64,000 nucleotides of DNA from Prochlorococcus marinus XMU1408. GTDB lineage: Bacteria > Cyanobacteriota > Cyanobacteriia > PCC-6307 > Cyanobiaceae. Below, piece by piece: positions 23,971 through 33,927 of this stretch (position 1 is the first letter of the stretch; the number at the start of each line of letters is the position of its first letter). Under the pieces are notes generated by a model. It did not search any database. It was not told the origin of the DNA and saw nothing but the letters and a program-made list of their open reading frames with translations. Made by a program: the position numbers and the translations under genes. The stretch is taken from positions 62,001 through 126,000 of the forward strand of contig NZ_QJUE01000001.1 in the NCBI RefSeq assembly GCF_003208055.1, read 5' to 3'.

Positions 23971-26619
23971 TTAAGCTAAAACATTGGTATCAGCAATAAT
24001 TAAATGATTTTCTTCTGATCTGGAGAAACCTATTAGTACTTCATATCTCGTCTCTAAATTAGTTTCTAATTGATCTACCCAATAATTAAGACCTTGCAAA
24101 TCAGATTCTCTACAGAGTACATGCTCATATAAGTTGCTTATGAAGTCTTGATTTGAAAGATGCTTCGATATATCTATATAATTAAGCTTGTTATTATGAT
24201 CTTGTTGGTTTGCAAGAAAAGAATTATTAATCGTGGTTTCTGGGTTTCTAAGACTCTCTAAAAAATCATTAGATAAATTATTTAATGAGAGGCCAGTAAT
24301 ATTATCAATTGAGTTAATTAGACTATTGTTAGAATTTAAATTAAAACTATTAGGGATGTTACTAAATTTTGAAATACTTCCTTCAATCTCGGATAAGTTT
24401 GCAACTTTTGAAAACCCAATTTCATTGATGAATGTTTTTGCTTCTGTGAAATTGTTTCCTGTAATCCAAGGACTAGTTGAAGCTGGCTGATAAGCAAGTA
24501 TATCTGAAGTACTTTTTCTTATTTGATAGGTGTATTGAATAGCAGCATTAGTTTTATGAGTTAACGTTTTTTTATCAACCTCACTGCCTGTATTATTAAG
24601 CGCAGCCCATGTTAAGTCATTAGCAATTGAGGCAAGCTCTAGGCTTCCAGAGTCAATTTGTCCTGACCAATAAGTTAATCCTGCGGCATCTCCATCTCTA
24701 TTAAATAGGTTTAAATAGATTTGATTGACTTGATCTGTCGTACTTAGATTTCCATTAACTGAATTAAATTCAGGCTGCAAATACATATTTGCAGCAAAAG
24801 CTTTTTTAGTAATTTTTTCTCCTAACCAATAATCTAATCCACTGGGATCGCATGGCCGACTAAAGTAACCTATGTATAATTGCTGTAATTCAGTTGATGT
24901 CGCTGATGTAGAAGAGGTATTACTTTCATTTACTACATCAGTAATTATTACTCTGAATTGGTTGCTTTCTAATTTATTCCCTGCAACATCAGTAGCCTCT
25001 ATGCTCATTAAATAATTATTGTCATAAGGACTATTCCCATAAGCTTGGCCATTTTCATAGTCAAGTATTCCTTTGATAGTTAATGAACCCGTTATCTCAT
25101 CTATCTCAAAATATTTATAATCTTCAACATAGCTATAAGGTCCTTGGGAAATCGACCAAGTAACCTCCTTATTGGATGTGAATCTGTATATTTCATGATT
25201 TGTATTTTCAGGGATATAAATTTCTCTATAAAATTGACTAGCGGTTGAATTTTCCGAAAATAAAATTCGATTATTTTCTCCATAGATAATCGGTTTTTCT
25301 ATATTTCCTTCTTCTAAATTATTTACTGAAAGGTCAAATGATTTCTCATAATTATTACCACTACTGTCTGTTGTTTTTACTCGAATAGTATAAGAGGATT
25401 TTGTCTCATAATCAGGAGAAGTATTAATTTGTATGGATGATCCATTAATCGTAAAAGCTTGATTATCAGTATCACCTACTCCACTTACTAAGGTATATGT
25501 AAAAGTATCACTAGTATCTGGATCAATAGTCGATAAGCTTGCTATTGAGGTGTTTGCATTAATATTTTCATCGAAACTGGTAGAGGATATAATGATATCT
25601 GTCGGTGATTGACTTAGGTTCTTAGACGTATCATTAATTATAACTGACTTAGTTTTTTCTCCTATTGAGAGAGTAAAAGTTTCTGACCCCTCTGTTCTTT
25701 GATCTGCACTTATTTCTATAGAAAATATCGCTTCTCCATCAGAATTGATGATTGTTGTTCCAGTAAGCTCTTCACTTATAAGATCTGAAGATGAAATCCC
25801 AGAAATTCTATATATATATTGTTTGTTTTCTTCGTACTTATGTGTTTTATAAGTGAATGAAATACTGTCACCTTCATTAACACTCTCTTCTGAAACAATT
25901 GATGCAAAACTTTTATCGTATAAATAGTTATTAACTTGAACTGACTCGCTAATCCACCAGTAATGACTATCTACACTGCATGCAGTAGAAGTTAAACCAC
26001 CTGAGCTAGAAGTAACGCCTATAATTTGATAACCTGCATCTCCTCCTGAATTTATATATATTGGGCCTCCAGAATCACCACCGTTAATTTCAATATCATT
26101 ATTGTAAAACCAATGATAATTATCAATGCTATCTTTATATATTATTCCTTGATCGAACATAAGATTGTTCGAATATTTTCCAGGAAAACCTAATTTGTAT
26201 GCTGTTCCACCGCTGAAAGTTTTTTTTACACCAAAATAACCATAAATGGAACCTAAATTTTCTGATAAAGATAATAATGCGATATCTTTTTCAACTTCAT
26301 AAAGTGAGTTGCTTTTTCCATCGCCAGTGGTAAGTAATCCATTACCATCCTCATCCCAATCATCGTAATATTCATACCATATAGGTTGGTAGTAACCACT
26401 GGAATAGTAACTACTATCTGGATCGTAAGTGGGGTATATTCTTACTTCATTAGCTAAGCCACCACGATCATTATTATGGATAACATGTGAGGCTGTTAAG
26501 ATGTCATTATTACCAATAAGTGCCCCACTTCCTGAATACCATGTATTACCCCACCGTGATCTTATAAATACTGCACATCGGTAAGGGAAAATATCATCAT
26601 TAACTTCAAAAGTAGACAT
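23971..26619 (-). CDS. Large secreted serine protease with Calx-beta/cadherin-like and DUF4214 domains
   Basis: 882 residues. Trypsin-like domain (1-235) with a complete triad: TASHVI (His45), KDIALLSL (Asp112), GGDSGGP (Ser183). Then a Calx-beta-like region (245-335), a cadherin-like repeat (338-435, FDENINANTSIASLSTIDPD), a second Ig/cadherin-like unit (440-565), and two DUF4214 blocks (570-690, YIGYFSRPCDPSGLDYWLGE and LFNRDGDAAGLTYWSGQ; 810-882). There is no N-terminal signal peptide; such proteins usually leave by type I secretion with C-terminal signals. A probable surface or extracellular endopeptidase that could supply peptides to the nearby amino-acid transporter. Confidence 0.88.
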   Translation of the reverse strand: MSTFEVNDDIFPYRCAVFIRSRWGNTWYSGSGALIGNNDILTASHVIHNNDRGGLANEVRIYPTYDPDSSYYSSGYYQPIWYEYYDDWDEDGNGLLTTGDGKSNSLYEVEKDIALLSLSENLGSIYGYFGVKKTFSGGTAYKLGFPGKYSNNLMFDQGIIYKDSIDNYHWFYNNDIEINGGDSGGPIYINSGGDAGYQIIGVTSSSGGLTSTACSVDSHYWWISESVQVNNYLYDKSFASIVSEESVNEGDSISFTYKTHKYEENKQYIYRISGISSSDLISEELTGTTIINSDGEAIFSIEISADQRTEGSETFTLSIGEKTKSVIINDTSKNLSQSPTDIIISSTSFDENINANTSIASLSTIDPDTSDTFTYTLVSGVGDTDNQAFTINGSSIQINTSPDYETKSSYTIRVKTTDSSGNNYEKSFDLSVNNLEEGNIEKPIIYGENNRILFSENSTASQFYREIYIPENTNHEIYRFTSNKEVTWSISQGPYSYVEDYKYFEIDEITGSLTIKGILDYENGQAYGNSPYDNNYLMSIEATDVAGNKLESNQFRVIITDVVNESNTSSTSATSTELQQLYIGYFSRPCDPSGLDYWLGEKITKKAFAANMYLQPEFNSVNGNLSTTDQVNQIYLNLFNRDGDAAGLTYWSGQIDSGSLELASIANDLTWAALNNTGSEVDKKTLTHKTNAAIQYTYQIRKSTSDILAYQPASTSPWITGNNFTEAKTFINEIGFSKVANLSEIEGSISKFSNIPNSFNLNSNNSLINSIDNITGLSLNNLSNDFLESLRNPETTINNSFLANQQDHNNKLNYIDISKHLSNQDFISNLYEHVLCRESDLQGLNYWVDQLETNLETRYEVLIGFSRSEENHLIIADTNVLA

Positions 26620-26887
26620 TTAATGCTTTTAGGCTTATTTAAAGAGTGATTTTGATTTAGATAGTCATTCTACTTTGTATAGTAGCAAGTAAACAAGATT
26701 CAAATTTTTTATTTATAATTATTCTTTATAAATGAATTCATATCTAGATGGAAGAACCTGATGCTGTCAGGAAAAGTTAAGTTCCAAACCTTATAGAATT
26801 ATCTAATTAAAATGGTAAATAGTAATGAATAATAGTTATGTCTTGTTTATGTGTCATAATCGATGACAAATTTCTGGAACCTTTTAC

Positions 26888-27373
26888 ATGGAGAGAGGTC
26901 CTACTCAAGAACAAACTTTTGAATCTATTCTTAGAGAACGAGGGGTAAGTGATAAAGATATCGGATGGGTACTTTCTAAATTAGATAGTCAAGAATATAT
27001 TTTAGATTACTGTCATTACATTGCATGCATACTCAGCAAAGAGTCTGAAACTCATGCGAAAGATATTTTTATTAATCGATTTTTTTCTCTGACTATTAAA
27101 GATATTACCAGTGAACATAAGATAAATGATCTCTTGCAAGAATGTATAGATAAAAAGAAAATATGGACATTACTTGAAAAGAACTTGGGAGCTACTTGTA
27201 TAAAGCTTCCAGATGCGAGTATAAATGGTCAAAGATATTTGTTTTTGTTTGGTCCAAATAAAAAATGTCCTGAGCTAACAAATATAGATTCATTTGTATT
27301 CTTCTCTCCAAATGACTTACAAGGCCCAAAAAAACAGAATCCATTAGAAATGTGTTCTCTTCGATTAGCTTGA
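26888..27373 (+). CDS. Hypothetical protein, paralogue of the gene at 43.1 kb
   Basis: 161 residues, soluble and helical. It aligns over about 110 residues with 43112-43522: D-I-x3-L-x2-L near the start, ILSKESETHAKDIF, LLQECIDKKKIWTLL, GATCIKLPDASINGQRYLFL and FGPN. The conserved C-I-x-L...RY-x-FL-x-GPN block is the family mark. This copy has about 30 extra C-terminal residues. Family unknown to me. Confidence 0.7.
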   Translation: MERGPTQEQTFESILRERGVSDKDIGWVLSKLDSQEYILDYCHYIACILSKESETHAKDIFINRFFSLTIKDITSEHKINDLLQECIDKKKIWTLLEKNLGATCIKLPDASINGQRYLFLFGPNKKCPELTNIDSFVFFSPNDLQGPKKQNPLEMCSLRLA

Positions 27374-27409
27374 AAAGTTAGAAGTGAAATTTATTGGATT
27401 TTTCTTATC

Positions 27410-27616
27410 TCAGGCCTTAACTTTGTCTATTTCTGGGAAAAGCATATTGATATAAGCCATTATTATCACAACTAGTGGAGGCATATTTGTTTTGTCGTCT
27501 TGTGTGATTCGTTTCATCTCTGATACGAAACCCTTAGCTTCTTGCTCGCTAATAATATACTCTGGGTTTTTTTCTACTTGTTCAACTAGGGATTTGATTT
27601 GATTTGCAGAATTCAT
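27410..27616 (-). CDS. Small helical hypothetical protein
   Basis: 68 residues, MNSANQIKSLVEQVEKNPEY... with a late hydrophobic stretch (MPPLVVIIMAYINMLFP). It could be a tail-anchored or amphipathic protein. Convergent with the preceding gene. Not recognised. Confidence 0.55.
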   Translation of the reverse strand: MNSANQIKSLVEQVEKNPEYIISEQEAKGFVSEMKRITQDDKTNMPPLVVIIMAYINMLFPEIDKVKA

Positions 27617-27866
27617 TAATTAAAGTGTTGCTCTATGCCAACAAAACGCATGATATATGCAACTACAATAATAGATAAATAAAACTTATCATGTTTGTTT
27701 ATGGTTTTTGCTTGGCGAGCTAGGAATAATTCGCTCTCATTTTTGTATAGATAGGATCATTTCTCGCTCAGTGTCTTCATCAGCAATCATTGCTAATAAT
27801 TAATCAGATATATTTACTTACTTTCATGGCTGAAAAAGGAAAGAAGATAATTACCTATGTGTAGCT

Positions 27867-28022
27867 ATGATGCCGCAGATTACTCTTTTAGCTTCTCAGT
27901 TGATTTTTCTGACAGTATTTGTGATGAGTTTTTCTTTTATATCAGGTGAGAGTTTTACTTCCCTTGAAAGTAACCTATCTCCAGTTTATTTAGAGGAGGT
28001 TACTACCTCTCTATATGACTGA
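27867..28022 (+). CDS. Possible small secreted or anchored peptide
   Basis: 51 residues; QITLLASQLIFLTVFVMSFSF is a signal or anchor helix, followed by an acidic 25-residue tail ending SLYD. Weak RBS. Confidence 0.4.
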   Translation: MMPQITLLASQLIFLTVFVMSFSFISGESFTSLESNLSPVYLEEVTTSLYD

Positions 28023-28173
28023 CTTCTTTTCCCTATTTTAAATATCTTGAAGACATTTAGTTTAGTAATCAAATAGTCTAGAAAATGTAGATTAAAAAAT
28101 TTTGTGGATATGCACTTTTCATACCTGTGTTTGACTATAACCACGGCAACATGAATACAAGCTTGATGTTTTG

Positions 28174-28920
28174 CTAGTTTTTATCAAGTTGATTCAGAAA
28201 TTTTCTACTTCTCTCGTGCTGTGCATTAGAAAAGAAAATATCTGGCGTAGATCTCTCGATGACTTTTCCTGAGTCCATAAATAAAACTTGATCACTTACG
28301 TCTTTAGCAAAACCAATTTCATGTGTTACTACAACCATGGTCATTCCCTGTTCAGCAAGCTTTCTCATTGCATCGAGTACTTCGTTTATTCGCTCTGGAT
28401 CTAATGCACTAGTGGGTTCATCGAATAACAATAGTTCAGGCTTTAAGGCTAGAGCTCTAGCAATCGCTACTCTTTGTTGTTCTCCGCCACTTAGTTGGCT
28501 TGGATATTTTTTTGCATGTGAATCTATTCCCATTTGACTTAAAAGATACATACCATATTCTTCAGCTTCAATTGGACGAAGTTTTTGTACATGTACTGGT
28601 GCGAGAGTGATATTGTCTAGTATTGATAGATGAGGGAATAAATTAAATTGTTGAAAAACCATCCCTACTCTTTTTCTTATTTTTTGGATTTTTCTTGCCT
28701 CGTGATTTCGATTTATTTTAATTCCTAATACATTTAGTTCTCCCCTATCAAAAGTTTCAAGACCATTGAAAGTACGAATTAGGGTGCTTTTCCCTGAACC
28801 TGATGGCCCCATAACTACAAGAACTTTCCCTTTATTGAGTGTGAGAGAAACGTTGTCAAGAGCTAGTAAACCTTTGGTATACGACTTAGTTAAATTTTTA
28901 GCAATAACAACAGGTTCCAT
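28174..28920 (-). CDS. aapP: Amino-acid ABC transporter ATP-binding protein
   Basis: 248 residues. Walker A GPSGSGKST (about 38-46), Q-loop FQQFNLFPHL, signature LSGGEQQRVAIARALA, Walker B ELLLFDEPTSALDP, and H-loop VVVTHEIGFA. The strong similarity to the polar-amino-acid class (GlnQ/HisP/AapP/BgtA) and four clustered genes define the system. It energises the two permeases just upstream. The symbol follows the general L-amino-acid Aap/Nat nomenclature; a glutamate/glutamine or histidine specificity cannot be excluded. Confidence 0.92.
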   Translation of the reverse strand: MEPVVIAKNLTKSYTKGLLALDNVSLTLNKGKVLVVMGPSGSGKSTLIRTFNGLETFDRGELNVLGIKINRNHEARKIQKIRKRVGMVFQQFNLFPHLSILDNITLAPVHVQKLRPIEAEEYGMYLLSQMGIDSHAKKYPSQLSGGEQQRVAIARALALKPELLLFDEPTSALDPERINEVLDAMRKLAEQGMTMVVVTHEIGFAKDVSDQVLFMDSGKVIERSTPDIFFSNAQHERSRKFLNQLDKN

Positions 28921-28926
28921 AAATTA

Positions 28927-29961
28927 TCAGAAATTTTCTTTATTAATTCTCATTCTTTGTTCGAGATGTCTTGCAAGAACTGCCATGATTGTACAGAATA
29001 GCCAATATACACATGCAAGCCAAATATAAACTTCGATATATTGACCAATAAATTCTGGATTTGCAAGGATACTTCTTCCAATGCCAAGTAATTCTACTAA
29101 TCCTAAAATAGCCATTAAAGATGTATTTTGAAAGAGTCCGATAGATTGATTAGTCAGTGCTGGTAATGCAATTCTTAAGGCTTGAGGAATTAATACAAAT
29201 TTAGTAACTTGATATTGATTAAGGCCAAGACTAGTTGCTGCTTCTATTTGAGTATTGGGGATAGCTTGTAATCCACCACGAACATCTTCTGCTATGTAGG
29301 CAGATACAAATAGAGTAAAAGCAAAGATTGCTCTCCAAACTCGGTCAATTTCGATTCCTATAGGAAGGAATAAGGGTATTAGAAGTTGGCCAAAGAAAAG
29401 TACTGCAATAAGAGGAATTGCTCTCATTACGTCTATATATATTGAACTTATTTTCTGAATTAATGGTAATGAACTTTGACGACATAGTGCCAATACTATG
29501 CCAAATGGTAATGAGAGTAATGAGCTACAAGCAGTTAGTAGAATAGTTAGTGTAAGGCCACCCCAATGTCTACTCATTACAGGTGTTAATCCTAAACCAC
29601 CATAAAGTAAATAAAGACCTAAGGGAATAGTGCTTATCCATGCGAGTAAAAGATTTTTACGTACAAATTTCCAGTCAGGGCCGAAAAGTGTAACGATGCT
29701 TAGTGATAGGAGACTTATAATCCAAGTAGCTGGTCTCCATTGTTGATTAGATGGAAAACTGCCAAAGGCATATAAAGGAAGATTTGATGTTACAACTTTC
29801 CAATTAGCATTAAAAATAAGCCATTTAAAAGTATTTAAACAAACCAAACTAATAATTAATATGATAAAGATACTAACAATAGTATTGATTAAATTTGTAA
29901 ATAAAGTTTTCTTGATCTTGTTGCAGAAAATTTTGATAGGAATTAGATTTTTATTAAACAT
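28927..29961 (-). CDS. aapM: Amino-acid ABC transporter permease (AapM-type)
   Basis: 344 residues with about eight membrane helices and the cytoplasmic EAA loop IEAATSLGLNQYQVTKFVLIPQALRIALPAL. It is longer than ordinary GlnP-type permeases, with extra N-terminal helices typical of the AapQ/AapM or NatG/NatH pair. The stop is 6 nt before the ATPase gene; translation is probably linked. Confidence 0.88.
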   Translation of the reverse strand: MFNKNLIPIKIFCNKIKKTLFTNLINTIVSIFIILIISLVCLNTFKWLIFNANWKVVTSNLPLYAFGSFPSNQQWRPATWIISLLSLSIVTLFGPDWKFVRKNLLLAWISTIPLGLYLLYGGLGLTPVMSRHWGGLTLTILLTACSSLLSLPFGIVLALCRQSSLPLIQKISSIYIDVMRAIPLIAVLFFGQLLIPLFLPIGIEIDRVWRAIFAFTLFVSAYIAEDVRGGLQAIPNTQIEAATSLGLNQYQVTKFVLIPQALRIALPALTNQSIGLFQNTSLMAILGLVELLGIGRSILANPEFIGQYIEVYIWLACVYWLFCTIMAVLARHLEQRMRINKENF

Positions 29962-29964
29962 GAA

Positions 29965-30864
29965 TTAATTATATCTTTTCGAATTTATAATTATTTTATT
30001 AAGTATTTCCATGCTATTACTTATCAATAAATTTAATAATAAGAAACTAGTTAGTAATATAATAAAGCATTCTATAGCTCGTCCTGTTTGGTTTATAATA
30101 GTATCATTTATTGCATAAATATCTGAATATCCAACTGCTATAGCTAAGGTGCTATTTTTAGCAAGATTAAGATATTGACTGGTTAGTCCTGGAATAATTG
30201 CTGGTAATGCTTGAGGAATAATTATACTAATAAGGCCTTTCTTCTCAGAAATTCCTAAACTTCTAAAAGCCTCCCATTGCCCTAGGGGAACTGAAAGTAT
30301 ACCTCCGCGAATCACTTCTGCTATGAAAGCACTTGTAAATACACTGAGACCAAATAATAATGCCGAAAATTCTGAGGATAAAGTTAATCCTGCTAACTCT
30401 ATCCCATGATTTGAAATTTTAAATATATTTTTTATATGTATAAACATATTTTCTTTTAAACCTAAGAAGCCAATAAAGTACCAAAACATAAGTTGAAGTA
30501 AAAGAGGTGTCTGTCGAATTATTGTGATGTAACTAGCTGAAATTAGAATTAATAAATAGTTTTTTCCTGTTCTTGCCAAACCTATTATTGTTCCCCATAA
30601 AGTTGCTATTATTAATGAAGAGAAAATTACTTTGAGGCTGTTTAACCAACCAATAAATAATGCCCAAGCATAGCTATCTGAAGAAGAATAAGGCAAAGGA
30701 TGTTCAGCTAAAGCAAAACTGGCTGGCTTGAATAGCCAATTGAAATTAAAGCCAAGACCAGTTCTTATTAGATTGATTGTTAGATTATTAATTAATATTC
30801 CAACTACACTAATAATGAAAATACAAAGTCCAAACTGTAAAAATATTTTGCTACTGCGCTTCAT
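29965..30864 (-). CDS. aapQ: Amino-acid ABC transporter permease (AapQ-type)
   Basis: 299 residues, several helices, with the EAA loop WEAFRSLGISEKKGLISIII and PQALPAIIPGLTSQYL. It has the large periplasmic loop after the first helix (containing the Tyr/Ser-rich YSSSDSYAWAL segment) that distinguishes this subunit. It pairs with AapM to form the heterodimeric channel; 3 nt separate the genes. Confidence 0.88.
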   Translation of the reverse strand: MKRSSKIFLQFGLCIFIISVVGILINNLTINLIRTGLGFNFNWLFKPASFALAEHPLPYSSSDSYAWALFIGWLNSLKVIFSSLIIATLWGTIIGLARTGKNYLLILISASYITIIRQTPLLLQLMFWYFIGFLGLKENMFIHIKNIFKISNHGIELAGLTLSSEFSALLFGLSVFTSAFIAEVIRGGILSVPLGQWEAFRSLGISEKKGLISIIIPQALPAIIPGLTSQYLNLAKNSTLAIAVGYSDIYAINDTIINQTGRAIECFIILLTSFLLLNLLISNSMEILNKIIINSKRYN

Positions 30865-30885
30865 TCTAAAAATAATTTATTTTTA

Positions 30886-31965
30886 TTAGTTAAATGGTGG
30901 AGAAATATGTACACCTCCCTTGTTATACAACTCATTTAATCCTCTTGGAATAGGTACTTCGCTAGTTTGTCCCAAATGTCTTTCATAAATTTCTCCATAA
31001 TTTCCAGTTGCGCTTATCACCTTAACTACAAAGTCATTGCTAAGATTTATTTTCTCTCCCAAACCACCATCAATACCTAGAAATCTTCTTAATTGTTTTA
31101 ATTGAGGATTGTTTTTTGCAAGTTGAAATTTTTCTTGAATATTTGATTGAGTGATTCCTTGTTCCTCTGCGGATATGAGAGCAAAAATCACCCATCTCAT
31201 AGCATCAGATAGTTTCTGGTCTTGACCATCAGAGGCTGGAGCAAGTGGTTCTTTACTCAATACATTGCCTAGAATAATATGGTCTTTTGGATTTTTAAAG
31301 CCTGATCTTGCTGCTGCCAACTGTGAGCGATCAGAAGTCATAGCTGAACAGCGACCTTGTAAATATCCTGCAACTACTTGATTCAGATCTTGATATTTGA
31401 TGGGATTGTAAGGAAGTGAAGCACTCTCAAACGCATCATTTATATTTTGTTCGGTTGTGGTCCCTGATCCCACGCAAATAGATTTATTTGCAAGATCATC
31501 AAGACTATCTATTCCACTGCTTTTTTTTACCATTAATCCCTGCCCATCATGAAAAACAACTGGAGCAAAAGATAGTCCATTTCCTCCAGATGAATCTCTA
31601 CTAAGAGTAAAAGTGGTGTTTCTTGATAGCAGATCAATTTCACCAGTTTTAATAGCTGTGAATCGCTCTGCTGCAGTTAGAGGTCTATATTGGATTCTTT
31701 CTGGATCTCCTATTATCGCGGCAGCAAATGCTTTGCATATATCTACGTCTAGCCCTTGATAATTACCATCACTCTCAAGAAAACTAAATCCAGGAATTTT
31801 TCCACTTACTCCACATATTAATTCATTGCGTTTTTTTATTAGATCAAGTCTCGAACTGTTTTCTTGACTTGGGCTCGCACAGCCAGTTAATAGCATGGTC
31901 AAACCAACTATTCCTGAAAACAAACGCCGCATAGTTTTTAAAGTATTAGTGTTGATTTTCGCCAT
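30886..31965 (-). CDS. aapJ: Amino-acid ABC transporter substrate-binding lipoprotein (AapJ-type)
   Basis: 359 residues from MAKINTNTLK, chosen over a TTG 21 nt upstream because GAGAG precedes it. Lipobox LLTGC at about residue 29 marks a lipid-anchored binding protein. Then RNELICGVSGKIPGFSFLES, the family-3 solute-binding signature (GLDVDICKAFAAAI, AERFTAIKTGEIDLLSRNTT) and a C-terminal YGEIYERHLG. First gene of the operon; it captures amino acids in the periplasm. Confidence 0.9.
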   Translation of the reverse strand: MAKINTNTLKTMRRLFSGIVGLTMLLTGCASPSQENSSRLDLIKKRNELICGVSGKIPGFSFLESDGNYQGLDVDICKAFAAAIIGDPERIQYRPLTAAERFTAIKTGEIDLLSRNTTFTLSRDSSGGNGLSFAPVVFHDGQGLMVKKSSGIDSLDDLANKSICVGSGTTTEQNINDAFESASLPYNPIKYQDLNQVVAGYLQGRCSAMTSDRSQLAAARSGFKNPKDHIILGNVLSKEPLAPASDGQDQKLSDAMRWVIFALISAEEQGITQSNIQEKFQLAKNNPQLKQLRRFLGIDGGLGEKINLSNDFVVKVISATGNYGEIYERHLGQTSEVPIPRGLNELYNKGGVHISPPFN

Positions 31966-31986
31966 ATTTTTCTCTCTTCTGTGCAA

Positions 31987-32315
31987 TTAAAGGAAATCTT
32001 TTGCTTTTTCTTCATTGAAAGTTGTGATATTCAAAATATAATTTTTAAGCTTTAACAGTGTGATTATTTTGCTTAGGCTAAAATCTCTTGATATGTAATA
32101 GTAATTCTTCATTCCAAACATATAAAAAACATTAAAAATGTAACAGAATATGATTTAATTGAACTTACTTTATACTGCTTCCTAAGGAGATATAGCTACT
32201 AAATTTAGCTATAGATTCTGAATACATACATTATTAAACTAGTCATAAGGGATACATATCTATTTTTTATAAGCTTTGAGTATTTTTTTATGTCATTATG
32301 CCTAGCCCTGTATCT
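31987..32315. other. Promoter region of the transporter operon; no gene
   Basis: AT-rich. TAAAATCTCTTGATATGTAA at about 32078 could hold promoter elements for the minus-strand operon, but no regulator site such as GTA-N8-TAC is clear. AAGGAGATATAG occurs at 32181 without a following open frame. Confidence 0.4.
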
Positions 32316-32456
32316 ATATTGTTTACTTTCCCTTCTTCTGAAACCATGGTTATGGAACTTGCAATGAAAAGTTGGTTAATTTGGATTTGTCTAGCGAGCT
32401 CTTTGGCTTGACTTTATGAGGACAATGAAATCTTCTTATTGAAGGTTAAGTTTAAT
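32316..32456 (+). pseudogene. Relic of the short cupin gene
   Basis: Translation reads PSSETMVMELAMKSWLIWIC then LASSLA, stop, LYEDNEIFLLKVKF. It aligns collinearly with the cupin at 16355 (CPESTVDELGIKNWPIWTCD, ASSFDWTYDDKETCLLLEGEV). The in-frame TGA at 32408 replaces Asp-Trp, and the second half of the domain is gone. Confidence 0.75.
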
Positions 32457-32589
32457 AAAGCTAACTGAATTGTTTTTTTCAGAAGCAATGCATTGGAGAC
32501 CATTCAAAAGTAGTTTTTTATATTTATAGATAAGGTGATAAATTGAAAGATCTAATTTAGAAGATGTAATCTTTAAAGTATCTGAAACA

Positions 32590-32799
32590 TTATGCTGCGA
32601 TTTTATCAATATTTAAGAGTTGAGCTATATCACTATCTACGACATCACCTTCCTCTTTGTGTTTGACGAATTTATCAAAGTCAATCACATTACTTTTTCT
32701 TCTTTCGATTTCAGTGCTTTTATTGAGGTAATCCAGTGAGACTAGAAAGACAGGGATAACACAGAATGGAATAATTAAAACGTAGAACTCTAAGGGCAT
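32590..32799 (-). CDS. Small single-pass membrane protein
   Basis: 69 residues. N-terminal helix FYVLIIPFCVIPVFLVSLDY, then a charged cytoplasmic tail with KHKEEGDVVDSDIAQLLNID. Not recognised. Confidence 0.55.
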   Translation of the reverse strand: MPLEFYVLIIPFCVIPVFLVSLDYLNKSTEIERRKSNVIDFDKFVKHKEEGDVVDSDIAQLLNIDKIAA

Positions 32800-33170
32800 T
32801 TGATTTTATAAATATAGAATAAGCTTTACTTAACTAGTAAATTATTGCAATAGGAGTATGGGAGATTTTGCTCCTTTCATTATTTAAGATAATCCATAGA
32901 TAATAATTTTAGCCTCTTATGCTGGATCAATTTTAGGATTTAAGGAAAATGTGGTAATTGCTGTTTTCTAATGGAATTAAGATATGAAGTCTACTTTTAC
33001 TGTACGAGATAAATAAAATCAATTTTCCGAGATTATGAAAACTCTTTCAGTTCGTTCATGGAAGTAAGGCTTTTGGACATTTCAGTTTTGCGTACATCTC
33101 TGCTCTGCAAATTGCAAAAAGATATCAAACATATTACTGTCTGAATACTTGAAAATTTTGTTTGAGTCTG
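32800..33170. other. Intergenic region, nothing definite
   Basis: AGGAGTATGGGAGATTTTGCTCCTTT at 32851 forms a 5-bp hairpin with a short T-run and might end the upstream plus-strand transcription. No other structure seen. Confidence 0.4.
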
Positions 33171-33317
33171 TTAAGCAGCTTGGTTATCAAGTCGACCATA
33201 CCGATATCTCATCATATCTATGACTTTATCTTTTGTATTCCAGTGTTTAATGCGGTCTTTAATTGTAAGTAGTTCTGATTCAGTTAGCTTGAGACGTTTT
33301 TTTTGTAGACTTGTCAT
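33171..33317 (-). CDS. Small basic protein
   Basis: 48 residues from MTSLQKKRLKLTESELLTIK; basic and helical (KDRIKHWNTKDKVIDMMRYRYGRL). The frame extends 19 codons further upstream to a His-rich stretch without a better start. It could bind nucleic acid by charge; no family. Confidence 0.5.
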   Translation of the reverse strand: MTSLQKKRLKLTESELLTIKDRIKHWNTKDKVIDMMRYRYGRLDNQAA

Positions 33318-33591
33318 TTTAATTAAATACTGGTTGCTGTGATGATGATGATTTGCAAGCAAAGTAGACAACAAAGGGTAACCATTAATTTTTATACATT
33401 ATGGTTGGATAGATTAATTTTTACATGCAAGCATAACTTGTCAATTACCTGCGATTAGTTAGAAACAACGATTCTTATGAGCCTAAAGCCGTCATAAATT
33501 TTTAATAACATCAACTTTGTGCTTTAGTCCACTAGGAATTGTCCAATTTCACAACTTTCTTCTGTATGTGTTGGTGTTTAATTACTGGATA

Positions 33592-33927
33592 TTATGCAAC
33601 TCTTCGATCTTCACCTTCTTTTAAAACTTTTTTGACCTTGGAATATTTTCTGCCAATCTTGTATTGCCTATGGAATAGGTTTAATTGGTTACTGTTATCA
33701 TTTGTTGCTTTAGTCTCTATCTCTGCCACTGGTTTAGTCATTTGACTCCATACAAAAAGCATTGCTAATGCAGATACAAGTAATGGGAGATACGATTTAA
33801 TTAAACTAACGACTACTAGAGTACTGATAAAACAAAGAGAAAAGATAGTCCACTTAGTAAAACTGCTATCTATTTTTTGTCTCTTTTTTGGTTTCGAAGA
33901 AGGAATGTTTGGCAGATCAGTAGTCAT
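33592..33927 (-). CDS. Hypothetical membrane protein
   Basis: 111 residues: polar N-terminus, two hydrophobic helices (about 27-45 and 48-64, WTIFSLCFISTLVVVSL and LPLLVSALAMLFVW), then a basic C-terminal tail (HRQYKIGRKYSKVKKVLKEG). Not recognised. Confidence 0.6.
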   Translation of the reverse strand: MTTDLPNIPSSKPKKRQKIDSSFTKWTIFSLCFISTLVVVSLIKSYLPLLVSALAMLFVWSQMTKPVAEIETKATNDNSNQLNLFHRQYKIGRKYSKVKKVLKEGEDRRVA

